From contig CAYWOO010000154.1 of NCBI GenBank assembly GCA_964458665.1, forward strand, positions 1-41,779: a stretch of 41,779 bases of DNA, given 5' to 3'. Below, piece by piece: positions 31,636 through 38,792 of the stretch (positions are counted from its first letter, which is position 1; each line of letters begins with the position of its first letter). The position numbers and the translations under genes were made by a program. The notes beneath the pieces were generated by a model. That model saw only the letters and a list, made by a program, of their open reading frames with translations, did no database searches and had not been told where the DNA came from. The stretch comes from JANXYW01 sp964458665 (lineage in GTDB: Bacteria; Chloroflexota; Dehalococcoidia; DSTF01; JACRBR01).

Positions 31636-31664
31636 CACGCGAGTCCTCCGTCCGCGCGGCGTAC

Positions 31665-31692
31665 TGTCGTCCTGAGCAACGCGAAGGATCTT
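31665..31692. repeat. dispersed palindromic repeat, copy 2
   Basis: TGTCGTCCTGAGCAACGCGA then AGGATCTT, the opposite-strand relative of 23195-23220. Intergenic. Confidence 0.5.
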
Positions 31693-31771
31693 GTTCGTCC
31701 CGACTCGAACGCTCCATCCCCTCGCCGATCATCGCTCGCCGCCCTGAACCCACTTCGTGACCTTCGCGTCC

Positions 31772-31800
31772 TTAGTGGATCGCAACCCGGCGGATACAAT
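31772..31800 (+). promoter_or_regulatory. promoter of the MFS gene, leaderless type
   Basis: TTAGTG (31772-31777), 17 nt, TACAAT (31795-31800). Only 5 nt separate the -10 box from ATG 31806, and no Shine-Dalgarno site fits. Confidence 0.5.
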
Positions 31801-31805
31801 GCGCG

Positions 31806-33071
31806 ATGTCCAAGCGCTTCACCGGCCTCTGGCGTCATCCCGACTTCCTGCGCCTCTGGTCCGGACAGACGATCTCCGTCTTCGGATCGCTGACGACGCG
31901 CCTCGCGCTGCCGTTCACGGCGATCGTGTACCTGAAGGCGCCCGCCTTTCAGGTCGCGCTCGTCACATCCGCCGATGTCCTCGCGGGCATCTGTTTCGCA
32001 CTGTTCGCGGGCGTTTGGGTCGACCGCCTCCGCCGCCGTCCGATCATGATTGCCGCCGACATCGGTCGCGCCGTGATCATCGGCTCGGTACCTCTCGCTG
32101 CCGTATTCGGCGAGTTGCACATGCCGCAGATCTACGTCGTCGCGTTCCTCGCAGGCATCCTCACGACGTTCTTCGACGTTGCGTACCAGGCGTACTTGCC
32201 AACGCTCGTCTCCACGGATGAGCTGATCGATGGGAACAGCAAGCTGGCGGGCAGCGCGTCGGTGGCCGAGTTCGGCTCGTTCAGCGCGGCTGGATGGCTG
32301 GTGCAACTGGTCACGGCCCCCGGCGCGATGGCCGTTGATGCGGTCTCGTTCCTCTTCTCGGCTGCGTCGCTCCGCGCCATCCGCACGCCGGAGCCAGCAC
32401 CCGCGCCGGCCGAGGATCGGCGAAGCGTGCGCGCTGAGATCGTTGAGGGCATGCGCGTGCTTTGGCACGACCGGCGATTGCGTGTGATCGCCGGCAGTCA
32501 CATCGCGGCCTCCGCCGCTGGCGGCATGTTCGGCTCGGTCTTCGCGCTGTACGTCACGCGCGATCTGGGACTCTCGCCAGGGGTGCAGGGCCTCATCTAC
32601 GGCATCGGCGGACTCAGCTCGTTGGGCGGCGCGGCCATCACGGGCTGGTGCACGCGCCGTTTCGGCGCCGGACGCGCGATGATGGGCGGACTCACGTGCG
32701 GCGGCGCCGGCATGCTGCTCATCGTTGGCGCGCCCGACATCGCTACAATTGCGGTGGCGATGCTCGTCGCGCAGCAGTTCATCAGCGATCCCGGCTGGAC
32801 GGTGTTCACGATCAACCAGACAAGCATGCGCCAGGCCATCGCCCCGGAGGGCACCTTGGGCCGCGTGGGCGCGGCGGAGCGTTTCGCCGGCCTCGTTGCG
32901 ACCCTCATCGCGTCGGTCATGGCCGGCATCATCGCCAGCTACACGGGCGCCCGCTTCGTGCTCGGCCTGGGCGCGTTGTGCGCGATCGCGGGCGCAGCGG
33001 TCATCCTGCTGTCGCCATTACGCAACGCGCGCGACGATCCGTCAGCGATTCCGGAAATCGTGCCGATCTAG
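31806..33071 (+). CDS. MFS transporter, enterobactin-exporter-like
   Basis: A 421-residue integral membrane protein of the major facilitator superfamily, the EntS/MFS_3 type: about twelve hydrophobic segments, beginning FRLWSGQTISVFGS-like as PDFLRLWSGQTISVFGSLTT. The loop between helices two and three reads LFAGVWVDRLRRRPIMIAAD, the usual A-G-x-x-x-D-R-x-x-R-R. A long central loop (about 190-215) is Pro/Ala-rich. Substrate unknown; many relatives are drug or siderophore exporters. Its stop overlaps the convergent SIS gene on CTAG. Confidence 0.88.
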   Translation: MSKRFTGLWRHPDFLRLWSGQTISVFGSLTTRLALPFTAIVYLKAPAFQVALVTSADVLAGICFALFAGVWVDRLRRRPIMIAADIGRAVIIGSVPLAAVFGELHMPQIYVVAFLAGILTTFFDVAYQAYLPTLVSTDELIDGNSKLAGSASVAEFGSFSAAGWLVQLVTAPGAMAVDAVSFLFSAASLRAIRTPEPAPAPAEDRRSVRAEIVEGMRVLWHDRRLRVIAGSHIAASAAGGMFGSVFALYVTRDLGLSPGVQGLIYGIGGLSSLGGAAITGWCTRRFGAGRAMMGGLTCGGAGMLLIVGAPDIATIAVAMLVAQQFISDPGWTVFTINQTSMRQAIAPEGTLGRVGAAERFAGLVATLIASVMAGIIASYTGARFVLGLGALCAIAGAAVILLSPLRNARDDPSAIPEIVPI

Positions 33072-33709
33072 CTTGTGCGGTCGTCTCGCTGGTAGACCGA
33101 CTCCATCAGCTTGCCGATCGCGCCGCCGGGATGATGCTCGAAGTCTCGCGCCGTGTAACCGCGATGTTGCGCAATCGCCAGGGCGAGCGCGTCGCCGATC
33201 GCCAGCGCCGCCGCCGAGCTGGCCGTCGGCGCGAGTCCGATCGGATCGGCCTCGGCCGTGCGGCCCGGCAGGAGCGTGATGTTGGAGACGAGGGACAGCG
33301 TCGACCGCACGTTGTCCGTGATTGCGATGACAGGCACCTCGAACTGTTTGAACAGCGGAAGCACCGCCACCAATTCGGGATTTTCGCCGCTGTGCGAGAC
33401 CGCGAGTACGATATCGCCTTTACGAATGCCGCCGAGATCGCCGTGGATCGCTTCGGCCGCGCTGAGATAGGACGCTGGCGTGCCCGTGGAGGAGAGCGTC
33501 GAGGCAATCTTCGCTGCGATGTGCCCGGACTTGCCCACGCCGCACACGATGACCTGGCCGGAGCAACGCGCCATCAGCTCTACGGCTTCGACGAACTCGG
33601 AGCCGATGGCTGCCGCGGCGTCCTCAAGGGCGCGCGCCTCGTTGCGGATGACTTCTCGCGCAATCAAGATATGCCGTTCGCGGTCTTTGTCGAAATCGAT
33701 GCGATTCAT
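33068..33709 (-). CDS. SIS-domain sugar-phosphate isomerase, KdsD-like without CBS domains
   Basis: A 213-residue SIS protein. IVCGVGKSGHIAAKIASTLS, SAAEAIHGDLGGIRKGDIVL and AVSHSGENPELVAVLP, followed by DPIGLAPTASSAAALAIGDA and FEHHPGGAIGKLM, match the catalytic domain of arabinose-5-phosphate isomerases (KdsD/GutQ/KpsF). Those enzymes usually carry two C-terminal CBS domains (about 320 residues); here they are absent. The ATG overlaps the stop of the PfkB kinase gene by 4 nt, so the two may form an isomerase-kinase pair acting on one pentose. Confidence 0.85.
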   Translation of the reverse strand: MNRIDFDKDRERHILIAREVIRNEARALEDAAAAIGSEFVEAVELMARCSGQVIVCGVGKSGHIAAKIASTLSSTGTPASYLSAAEAIHGDLGGIRKGDIVLAVSHSGENPELVAVLPLFKQFEVPVIAITDNVRSTLSLVSNITLLPGRTAEADPIGLAPTASSAAALAIGDALALAIAQHRGYTARDFEHHPGGAIGKLMESVYQRDDRTS

Positions 33710-34629
33710 GTCATCGTCTCCTTCTGAAGCAGCGCTTCAACTTCATCGCGCGTGGGCATCGACGGCTCCGCGCCGCGCTTCGTACAGGCCAACGCGCCTG
33801 CGGCGTTCGCGAAGCGCATCGCATCGTCGAATGCGGCGCCCTCGGCCAGTTGGACCGCCAGCGCAGCGCAGAATGCGTCCCCAGCGCCCACGGTGTCGAC
33901 GACATCGACGCGCACCGCCGGTTCACGGACGCGCGCACCGTCGCAGGAGCCAACCGACCCACCTCTGCCGAGTGTCACCGCGGCGATGGTCGGCCCACGC
34001 GAGCGTAGTGCGTCTGCCGCGGTGAGCGCCGATTCCACGCTGTTGACGGCCACGCGGCTGAGCATCTCCGCTTCGATCTCATTGGCCACGACGACGTCGA
34101 TCAGCGACAGCAGCTCATCGGCGACAGTCGCAGCCGGCGCCGGATTGAGCAGCGTCCGAGCGCCTGCCTTTCGCGCTGCCGCGGCGAATGCGCTGAACCC
34201 CGCGACGGAAGTCTCCAGTTGCATCATCGCGACGCTCGCTCCGGTGAGCACGGACGCTGCACGCTCGATGTCGTCGGCTGAGACGTTACGGTTTGCGCGC
34301 GGCGACTGCACGATCGCGTTCGTGCCATCCGGCTCAACGATGATGCTCGCGACGCCGGTACCCGCGGTGGAATCGACGACGACCGCTTGCCGGTCGATGC
34401 CCTCGCGATCCAGCGCGGCGAGGAACAGCCGCCCGAACTCGTCGTCGCCGACGCGCCCCGCTACGACCACATCGGCCCCGAGACGGCGTGCGGCGATCGC
34501 CTGGTTGAAGCCCTTGCCGCCAAGGAACATCGCGAACTCGCCCTGTAACGTCTCACCCGCGTCGGGGCGCCGTTCGGCCCTCATGACGAGGTCCATGTTG
34601 AAACTGGCGAGCACCGCGATCTTCACCAT
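33706..34629 (-). CDS. PfkB-family carbohydrate kinase (ribokinase-like)
   Basis: A 307-residue ribokinase-type kinase. The first signature FAMFLGGKGFNQAIAARRLG (GGKGxNQA) binds the sugar and the second, VDVVDTVGAGDAFCAALAVQ (DTxGAGD), holds the catalytic Asp and anion hole. ASFNMDLVMRAERRPDAGET is the usual N-terminal strand. Ribose is the likeliest substrate but other pentoses or nucleosides are possible. ATG 34629 begins MVKIAVLASFNMD. Coupled to the SIS isomerase by a 4-nt overlap. Confidence 0.88.
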   Translation of the reverse strand: MVKIAVLASFNMDLVMRAERRPDAGETLQGEFAMFLGGKGFNQAIAARRLGADVVVAGRVGDDEFGRLFLAALDREGIDRQAVVVDSTAGTGVASIIVEPDGTNAIVQSPRANRNVSADDIERAASVLTGASVAMMQLETSVAGFSAFAAAARKAGARTLLNPAPAATVADELLSLIDVVVANEIEAEMLSRVAVNSVESALTAADALRSRGPTIAAVTLGRGGSVGSCDGARVREPAVRVDVVDTVGAGDAFCAALAVQLAEGAAFDDAMRFANAAGALACTKRGAEPSMPTRDEVEALLQKETMT

Positions 34630-34676
34630 GCAGGCAGGGTAGCGCGTATCGGCAGGCGCGTTCAGCGGGTTCACCC

Positions 34677-35705
34677 TTATGGATGGACCGCCCGCTCCCG
34701 CATGAATGCGTCGAGCGCGTTGGTGACGTGCTGCGCCATCAAGACGTGGGAACGATCGTCCACCAGTACCTTCGCATCGTCGTCGTTGCTGAGGAAGAGA
34801 AACTCCAGCAGCGCCGCCGGCGTCGGCGTCTCGCGCGTGACCACGAACTGGCAGAAGTCGCCTGAGTGGTGCGACTGCGCATCCTCCTTGATGCCGCGAT
34901 CGGGAGGCGAGTAGCCGTACTCGTGCAACGCGTCCATCATCGCCTGCTGCACAAGTGTCGCCAGTCTCTCGTTAGCGGCGCCTTCCTCATGGCGGCCGCA
35001 GTACCATGTCTCGGGCCCGCTGAGGAACGGCACGCTGGCGCCGTTGCCGTGGATCGCCAGATACAGGTTTGCATCGACCGCCTTCGCCAACCCAACCCGC
35101 GCGTACAGGTCCGACGTGATGAACTGCAGGGGCAGCGGCGCGCCAGGTCCTTGGCCCTCGCCATTGCGTGTCAGGTAGACCTCGTACCCGAGCGCCGTGA
35201 GGCCGTCGCGGATTAACTCCGCATTGCGAAGATTCGACTCCGCTTCCGTGATGTCGACCCCGGCGCCATCACGAATGTGATGGACTGCGCCAGGGTCGCC
35301 GCGCCCGTGACCCGGATCCAGCACGATCACGCCCTTCGATGTTGCGCGTGCCGGCGCTGGGCGCGGACCCTCGGCGTCCAGCGACGTTGCGCGGTCACCC
35401 AATCCGGCGGACCCTGCGTTCGCGGGTACCGGTTGAAGCGAGACGGGCGGACGGCGCACAACGACGCTCGTGCTCGTACTGGCGCCCGTCCCGCCAGTCG
35501 AAGCCGCCGCATCCACCACCGACGGGTACGCGCTGCCCGGGTTTGCGCCCTGTAGCTCGACGGTTACCGCGCCCACGGCGGACGCCCGGGCGGCGGCGGA
35601 CGCGGATCTGCCTGGGCTGCGGAGTGCGTACCAACCCGCGCCGACGGTCAGCGCGCTCCACATGAGCATCGCCGCCACGAGCATCCGCTTCGACCAGGGC
35701 GACAT
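34677..35705 (-). CDS. membrane-anchored N-acetylmuramoyl-L-alanine amidase (Amidase_3), archaellum locus
   Basis: A 342-residue protein with a short cytoplasmic start, one N-terminal membrane segment (about 8-28, MLVAAMLMWSALTVGAGWYA), a Ser/Ala/Pro-rich linker (30-120) and a zinc amidase domain. Catalytic landmarks are VIVLDPGHGRGDPGAVH (first His), Glu in DITEAESNLRNAELI, AIHGNGASVPF (second His) and Glu in AALLEFLFLSNDDD. It should cut the amide bond joining the glycan to the stem peptide of peptidoglycan outside the cell. It follows the 135-residue protein after 5 nt and ArlJ before that, so it probably belongs to the archaellum operon and may open the wall for the filament. Confidence 0.88.
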   Translation of the reverse strand: MSPWSKRMLVAAMLMWSALTVGAGWYALRSPGRSASAAARASAVGAVTVELQGANPGSAYPSVVDAAASTGGTGASTSTSVVVRRPPVSLQPVPANAGSAGLGDRATSLDAEGPRPAPARATSKGVIVLDPGHGRGDPGAVHHIRDGAGVDITEAESNLRNAELIRDGLTALGYEVYLTRNGEGQGPGAPLPLQFITSDLYARVGLAKAVDANLYLAIHGNGASVPFLSGPETWYCGRHEEGAANERLATLVQQAMMDALHEYGYSPPDRGIKEDAQSHHSGDFCQFVVTRETPTPAALLEFLFLSNDDDAKVLVDDRSHVLMAQHVTNALDAFMRERAVHP

Positions 35706-35710
35706 GTTGC

Positions 35711-36118
35711 TTACGCTGCCCTTTGCTGCCGCAACGCGGCCTGTACGGTCGTCAACTCTTCCAGCAGATCGGCCATATCTACGTCGCGCACGTGGTGGTC
35801 GTAGCGCGTCGCCTGTGTACTCTCGTCCTTCATTTCGCGAAAGACCTGCAAGTCATCGATGCGTGAACTGGCGCCGCGCAACGGCGTTGCGGCCGGCCGC
35901 GCGGATGCCTTGGGCGCTGTCGCGCGGTCGACCTCGTTGGCAAGCTTCGTGAGGAATTCCAGGTCCTCGTCGTCCACGTCCTCGGGCGCGTCGCTGCCCA
36001 GCGGCGTGAAGCGATTCGCTTCCGGGTGCCGCACCGATGGCGGAAGCATGGCCTCTACCTCGGGCCGAAGCGGTCGTGCCTCTTCGTCCTTACGGGGATT
36101 CTTCAGCCAACTACTCAT
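35711..36118 (-). CDS. unrecognised protein in the archaellum operon
   Basis: A 135-residue, highly charged soluble protein between arlJ and the amidase gene. It has no membrane segment, signal peptide or known motif. Residues 1-65 are Pro/Glu/Asp-rich and probably disordered; 45-65 is acidic (APEDVDDEDLEFLTKLANEV); the C-terminal 40 residues (VDMADLLEELTTVQAALRQQ) look helical and could form a coiled coil. AAGGAGG lies 4 nt before ATG 36118. ArlJ ends 15 nt upstream and the amidase begins 5 nt downstream. It may be an accessory part of the machine, but nothing in the sequence proves it. Confidence 0.7.
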   Translation of the reverse strand: MSSWLKNPRKDEEARPLRPEVEAMLPPSVRHPEANRFTPLGSDAPEDVDDEDLEFLTKLANEVDRATAPKASARPAATPLRGASSRIDDLQVFREMKDESTQATRYDHHVRDVDMADLLEELTTVQAALRQQRAA

Positions 36119-36133
36119 GCTTCCTCCTTGAAC

Positions 36134-37729
36134 CTAGCGCGCCCCGGCCGTGCCGTTCGCGGCGTCGCTTGTAATGCCCCCGGACACGCTGGAGAACAAG
36201 CCGCCGACGATGTGCGGTATCAGCACGAGCGAAGCGCCCGAAAGAACGAGCATCACGGCCGCGTACAGCCACACCTTATGATGGTGTCCGCCGGCCGTCG
36301 CGTGCGGCGACCAGGTGTCGACGATCGTCAGGACGATCGTCACGACGAGCGCGAATCCCCGGATGAACGCGATGTTCGGCGATGCGAACGCCAGCACGTT
36401 CACGTCCAGGCCGCCCGTCGTCGTGGGGTCGACATTGGCCACCTGTTGCGTGTTGATGTTGTTCAGCTGCTGTCCGAAAATCACCATGACCTCGGTCACG
36501 AAGAGGAGGATCGCGATTAGCACCGCGTGCAACGGCACCATGAGGTACATGAATGATTGCGCCACGAGCTTGCGATTCTCCCGCAGCAGCGAGATCTTCA
36601 GCGCGAAGAGCGACGAGAGGTAGCCGATTGCATCCGGTTCGCCACCCAGCTTCATGGTGTCCCAGAAGATGCCCACGGAGCGGTCGACCAGCTCGCTGCC
36701 CGTTTCTTCGACGAACCGATCCCAGCAGAGGTCCGGCCGGATGCCGGAACGCAGCCGCACGTGCAGCCGCTTCACGCCTTGCTCCAACGATGCCAGTGAG
36801 CGCTGGTTGATGCGCTCCATGCCTTCCGTCACGGTCGTGCCGATAGCGCCGACGATCGACCCGAGCGACCGCAAGAGCGTCGAAACGTCGCGGTCGTGCT
36901 GGTCGACGAGCCGGTCGTCGATGAATGCCATCACGCCCACAGGCGCCACGGCGATACCGGCGGCGACCATTCCAGCGCCGACGCTGAACACGAGGCCCAC
37001 GACTGCGCCCAGTACAGCGCCGGCAGGCAGCAGGACTCTGGCCACGGCGAACATCTGGTTCTGGGTTCTGGATTTGTTCGCTCGTTTGTGCGTCTTCGGC
37101 TCGACGGGCGATGTGCGGTAGATGATCCAGTCGCCCAGGATTGCGATGCCGATCATCACGGCGGCCAATCCCAGGATGAACGCCGTACCGACGCTGTAAA
37201 TCATCATCGAAACCAGCGAGACGACGACAACGAGCGTTACGGACACCATCAACGCCACGTAGGCGTCCGTCCACTTGCGCAGCGACTCCAGATCGCGGTC
37301 GTACTTGCGGGCGTACTTGTCCAGCTCGATTTCGGTTTCACGCGCCAGAAAGACCGTTTCCGGCTCGCCGGACGAAAGCGAGCTGGAGAAGCGCAACAGA
37401 AGGCTGCGGACGATGTCGTTCTCGGTGGCGTCCGCGACCAGCTGGCAGGCGCGCGCGTAGTCGTAGTTCAGCCGCTGCGCCACCAGGTGTACGCGATGAA
37501 AGTAGCCCGAGGTGGTGTACCCCAGCTCCGCAGTCTTCTGGAACAGGTTCTCGCGCCCGACGTTGGCCGTGGCCAGCGCGGACATGTACGTGAGCTGCGC
37601 GATCAGGTCGTATTCGAGCGGCGCCGGCTGAAACAGCGATGTCGAGCGCTGCCAGTTGGCGGCTTCCTCGATGTTGTCGCTGCGTGCAGGCGCTTTCTGG
37701 CCCGGCCGGAAGCGCGTGAAGATCGCCAT
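36134..37729 (-). CDS. arlJ: archaellum membrane platform protein ArlJ (FlaJ)
   Basis: A 531-residue polytopic protein of the FlaJ/TadC/T2SF family, the membrane platform on which the ArlI motor ATPase turns. Predicted helices are at about 158-180, 183-204, 228-250, 253-270, 395-418, 455-472 and 487-509. Two T2SF modules flank the middle: 100-150 (ENDIVRSLLLRFSSSLSSGE, then ARKYDRDLESLRKWTDAYVA) and 281-395 (LRSLGSIVGAIGTTVTEGME, then RFVEETGSELVDRSVGIFWD). A large cytosolic N-terminal region precedes the first helix. TAGGAG precedes the ATG 37729 and overlaps arlF's stop. ArlH and ArlI, which normally lie before arlJ, are missing. Confidence 0.85.
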   Translation of the reverse strand: MAIFTRFRPGQKAPARSDNIEEAANWQRSTSLFQPAPLEYDLIAQLTYMSALATANVGRENLFQKTAELGYTTSGYFHRVHLVAQRLNYDYARACQLVADATENDIVRSLLLRFSSSLSSGEPETVFLARETEIELDKYARKYDRDLESLRKWTDAYVALMVSVTLVVVVSLVSMMIYSVGTAFILGLAAVMIGIAILGDWIIYRTSPVEPKTHKRANKSRTQNQMFAVARVLLPAGAVLGAVVGLVFSVGAGMVAAGIAVAPVGVMAFIDDRLVDQHDRDVSTLLRSLGSIVGAIGTTVTEGMERINQRSLASLEQGVKRLHVRLRSGIRPDLCWDRFVEETGSELVDRSVGIFWDTMKLGGEPDAIGYLSSLFALKISLLRENRKLVAQSFMYLMVPLHAVLIAILLFVTEVMVIFGQQLNNINTQQVANVDPTTTGGLDVNVLAFASPNIAFIRGFALVVTIVLTIVDTWSPHATAGGHHHKVWLYAAVMLVLSGASLVLIPHIVGGLFSSVSGGITSDAANGTAGAR

Positions 37730-37738
37730 CGCGCGCTC

Positions 37739-38251
37739 CTAAGGCGGGCCCGCGAAGTACGTCTGCGCGGTGACGCCCTTCTCGGATCCGATGATCGCCA
37801 GATTCGTGGTAGCCGGCCCAACGACCGGATTGACGCGGATGAGGATCTGCATGCTCTCGCCGGCATTCAGGATGCCCGGCTCGAACACGTCATTGGTGAA
37901 GGTGCCCGTCGTCCACGTGTTCGATGCGAGCGCGCCATCTGTGTACGGGATCCACTTGTCGTACCGCGTGCCCGTCTCTCCGAAGTACTGCACGACAAGA
38001 TCCATATTCACGAAGTCGGCAAGCACGGTCTGCCCGGTGTTGAGGATTGTGACGGTGATGTTCGCTCCCGACGCATCGATGGACGTGCCCGTGACGGTCA
38101 GGCCGGTACGGCTCTTCGCCTCGTAGCGTAGCTCTGACTGGCGCAGCGATTGGCCGATGGCGTCCGCGCCCATGAACCCGCCGCGCGCCATGAACACCGT
38201 CGAAAGCATCAGGATCGCCGCGATGAGCAGCGCGGGAAGTCCGTTCTCCAT
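37739..38251 (-). CDS. arlF: archaellum stator-type protein ArlF (FlaF)
   Basis: A 170-residue protein: N-terminal hydrophobic helix (MENGLPALLIAAILMLSTVF) and an extracellular beta-sandwich. The pattern LTVTGTSIDASGANITVTIL followed by NTGQTVLADF (I-x-V-x-I-x-N-T-G-x-x-x-L) is characteristic of archaeal FlaF, which anchors the motor to the cell envelope. The N-terminus has Gly4 in a class-III-like position, but the usual Arg/Lys before it is Asn. TAGGAGGG overlaps the arlG stop and precedes ATG 38251. arlJ starts 9 nt after its stop. It is also possible that this gene and arlG are swapped in name, since both carry similar folds. Confidence 0.72.
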   Translation of the reverse strand: MENGLPALLIAAILMLSTVFMARGGFMGADAIGQSLRQSELRYEAKSRTGLTVTGTSIDASGANITVTILNTGQTVLADFVNMDLVVQYFGETGTRYDKWIPYTDGALASNTWTTGTFTNDVFEPGILNAGESMQILIRVNPVVGPATTNLAIIGSEKGVTAQTYFAGPP

Positions 38252-38260
38252 CGCGCCCTC

Positions 38261-38716
38261 CTAGACCGTGAAGAACTTGGAGTCGGTGATGCCGTTCGGC
38301 GTCACGACTTTGACGTAGTACGTGGTTCCCGTGGCCAGGTTGCTGCCGCTGTGGACCGTGATGCGCAGCGTCGATGTCTGCTCCCACGTGCTCGTGCCGT
38401 TCTCCAGCGTGTATTCCCAGCAGGGTGTCGAGCAACCGGTCGTGCCTTGCGGAATGCGCTGGAAGTTGCCGGTCGGGCCGAAGAACACATCGACGCGGCT
38501 CAGCGGATCGACGGCAGCGCTTCCGATGTTCTTCGCCCACACCGTCGCATCCGGGTTGCCGTTCTGTCCCGTCGCATGGACGATCTGGATCTGGCTGGAG
38601 ATGCGGTCCTCCACCACGCTCGACGCCGACACGAGGGCGCCGCTCGTCCGGCCCACCGAGGGAAGGACAGCGTTGACCACCGCGACGATCGCGACGATCG
38701 AAGCGATGGTGAGCAT
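38261..38716 (-). CDS. arlG: archaellum stator-type protein ArlG (FlaG)
   Basis: A 151-residue protein (longer if the start discussed below is right): an N-terminal hydrophobic helix (MLTIASIVAIVAVVNAVLP), a stalk, and a beta-sandwich with VWAKNIGSAAVDPLSRVDVF, the ArlG pattern (V-x-x-K-N-x-G-x-x-x-L). With ArlF it forms the envelope-facing stator. The annotated ATG 38716 has no ribosome site; AAGGAG at 38753-38748 instead points to ATC 38740, 7 nt further, giving MDKAITTIMLTIASIV with a class III signal (KA before the hydrophobic stretch). ArlD/E ends 52 nt upstream of that. Confidence 0.75.
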   Translation of the reverse strand: MLTIASIVAIVAVVNAVLPSVGRTSGALVSASSVVEDRISSQIQIVHATGQNGNPDATVWAKNIGSAAVDPLSRVDVFFGPTGNFQRIPQGTTGCSTPCWEYTLENGTSTWEQTSTLRITVHSGSNLATGTTYYVKVVTPNGITDSKFFTV

Positions 38717-38792
38717 GATGGTCGTGATGGCCTTGTCGATGACGCTACTCCTTGCGTCGGGGGCTTGGCGATCGAGTCGCCGGAGCCCGGGG

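Noticed and set aside
30733..31638. Upstream extension of the MidA-like frame to 686 residues
   Set aside because: The extra part runs antisense through the alpha/beta hydrolase and has no ribosome site or family match; a leaderless GTG start fits better.
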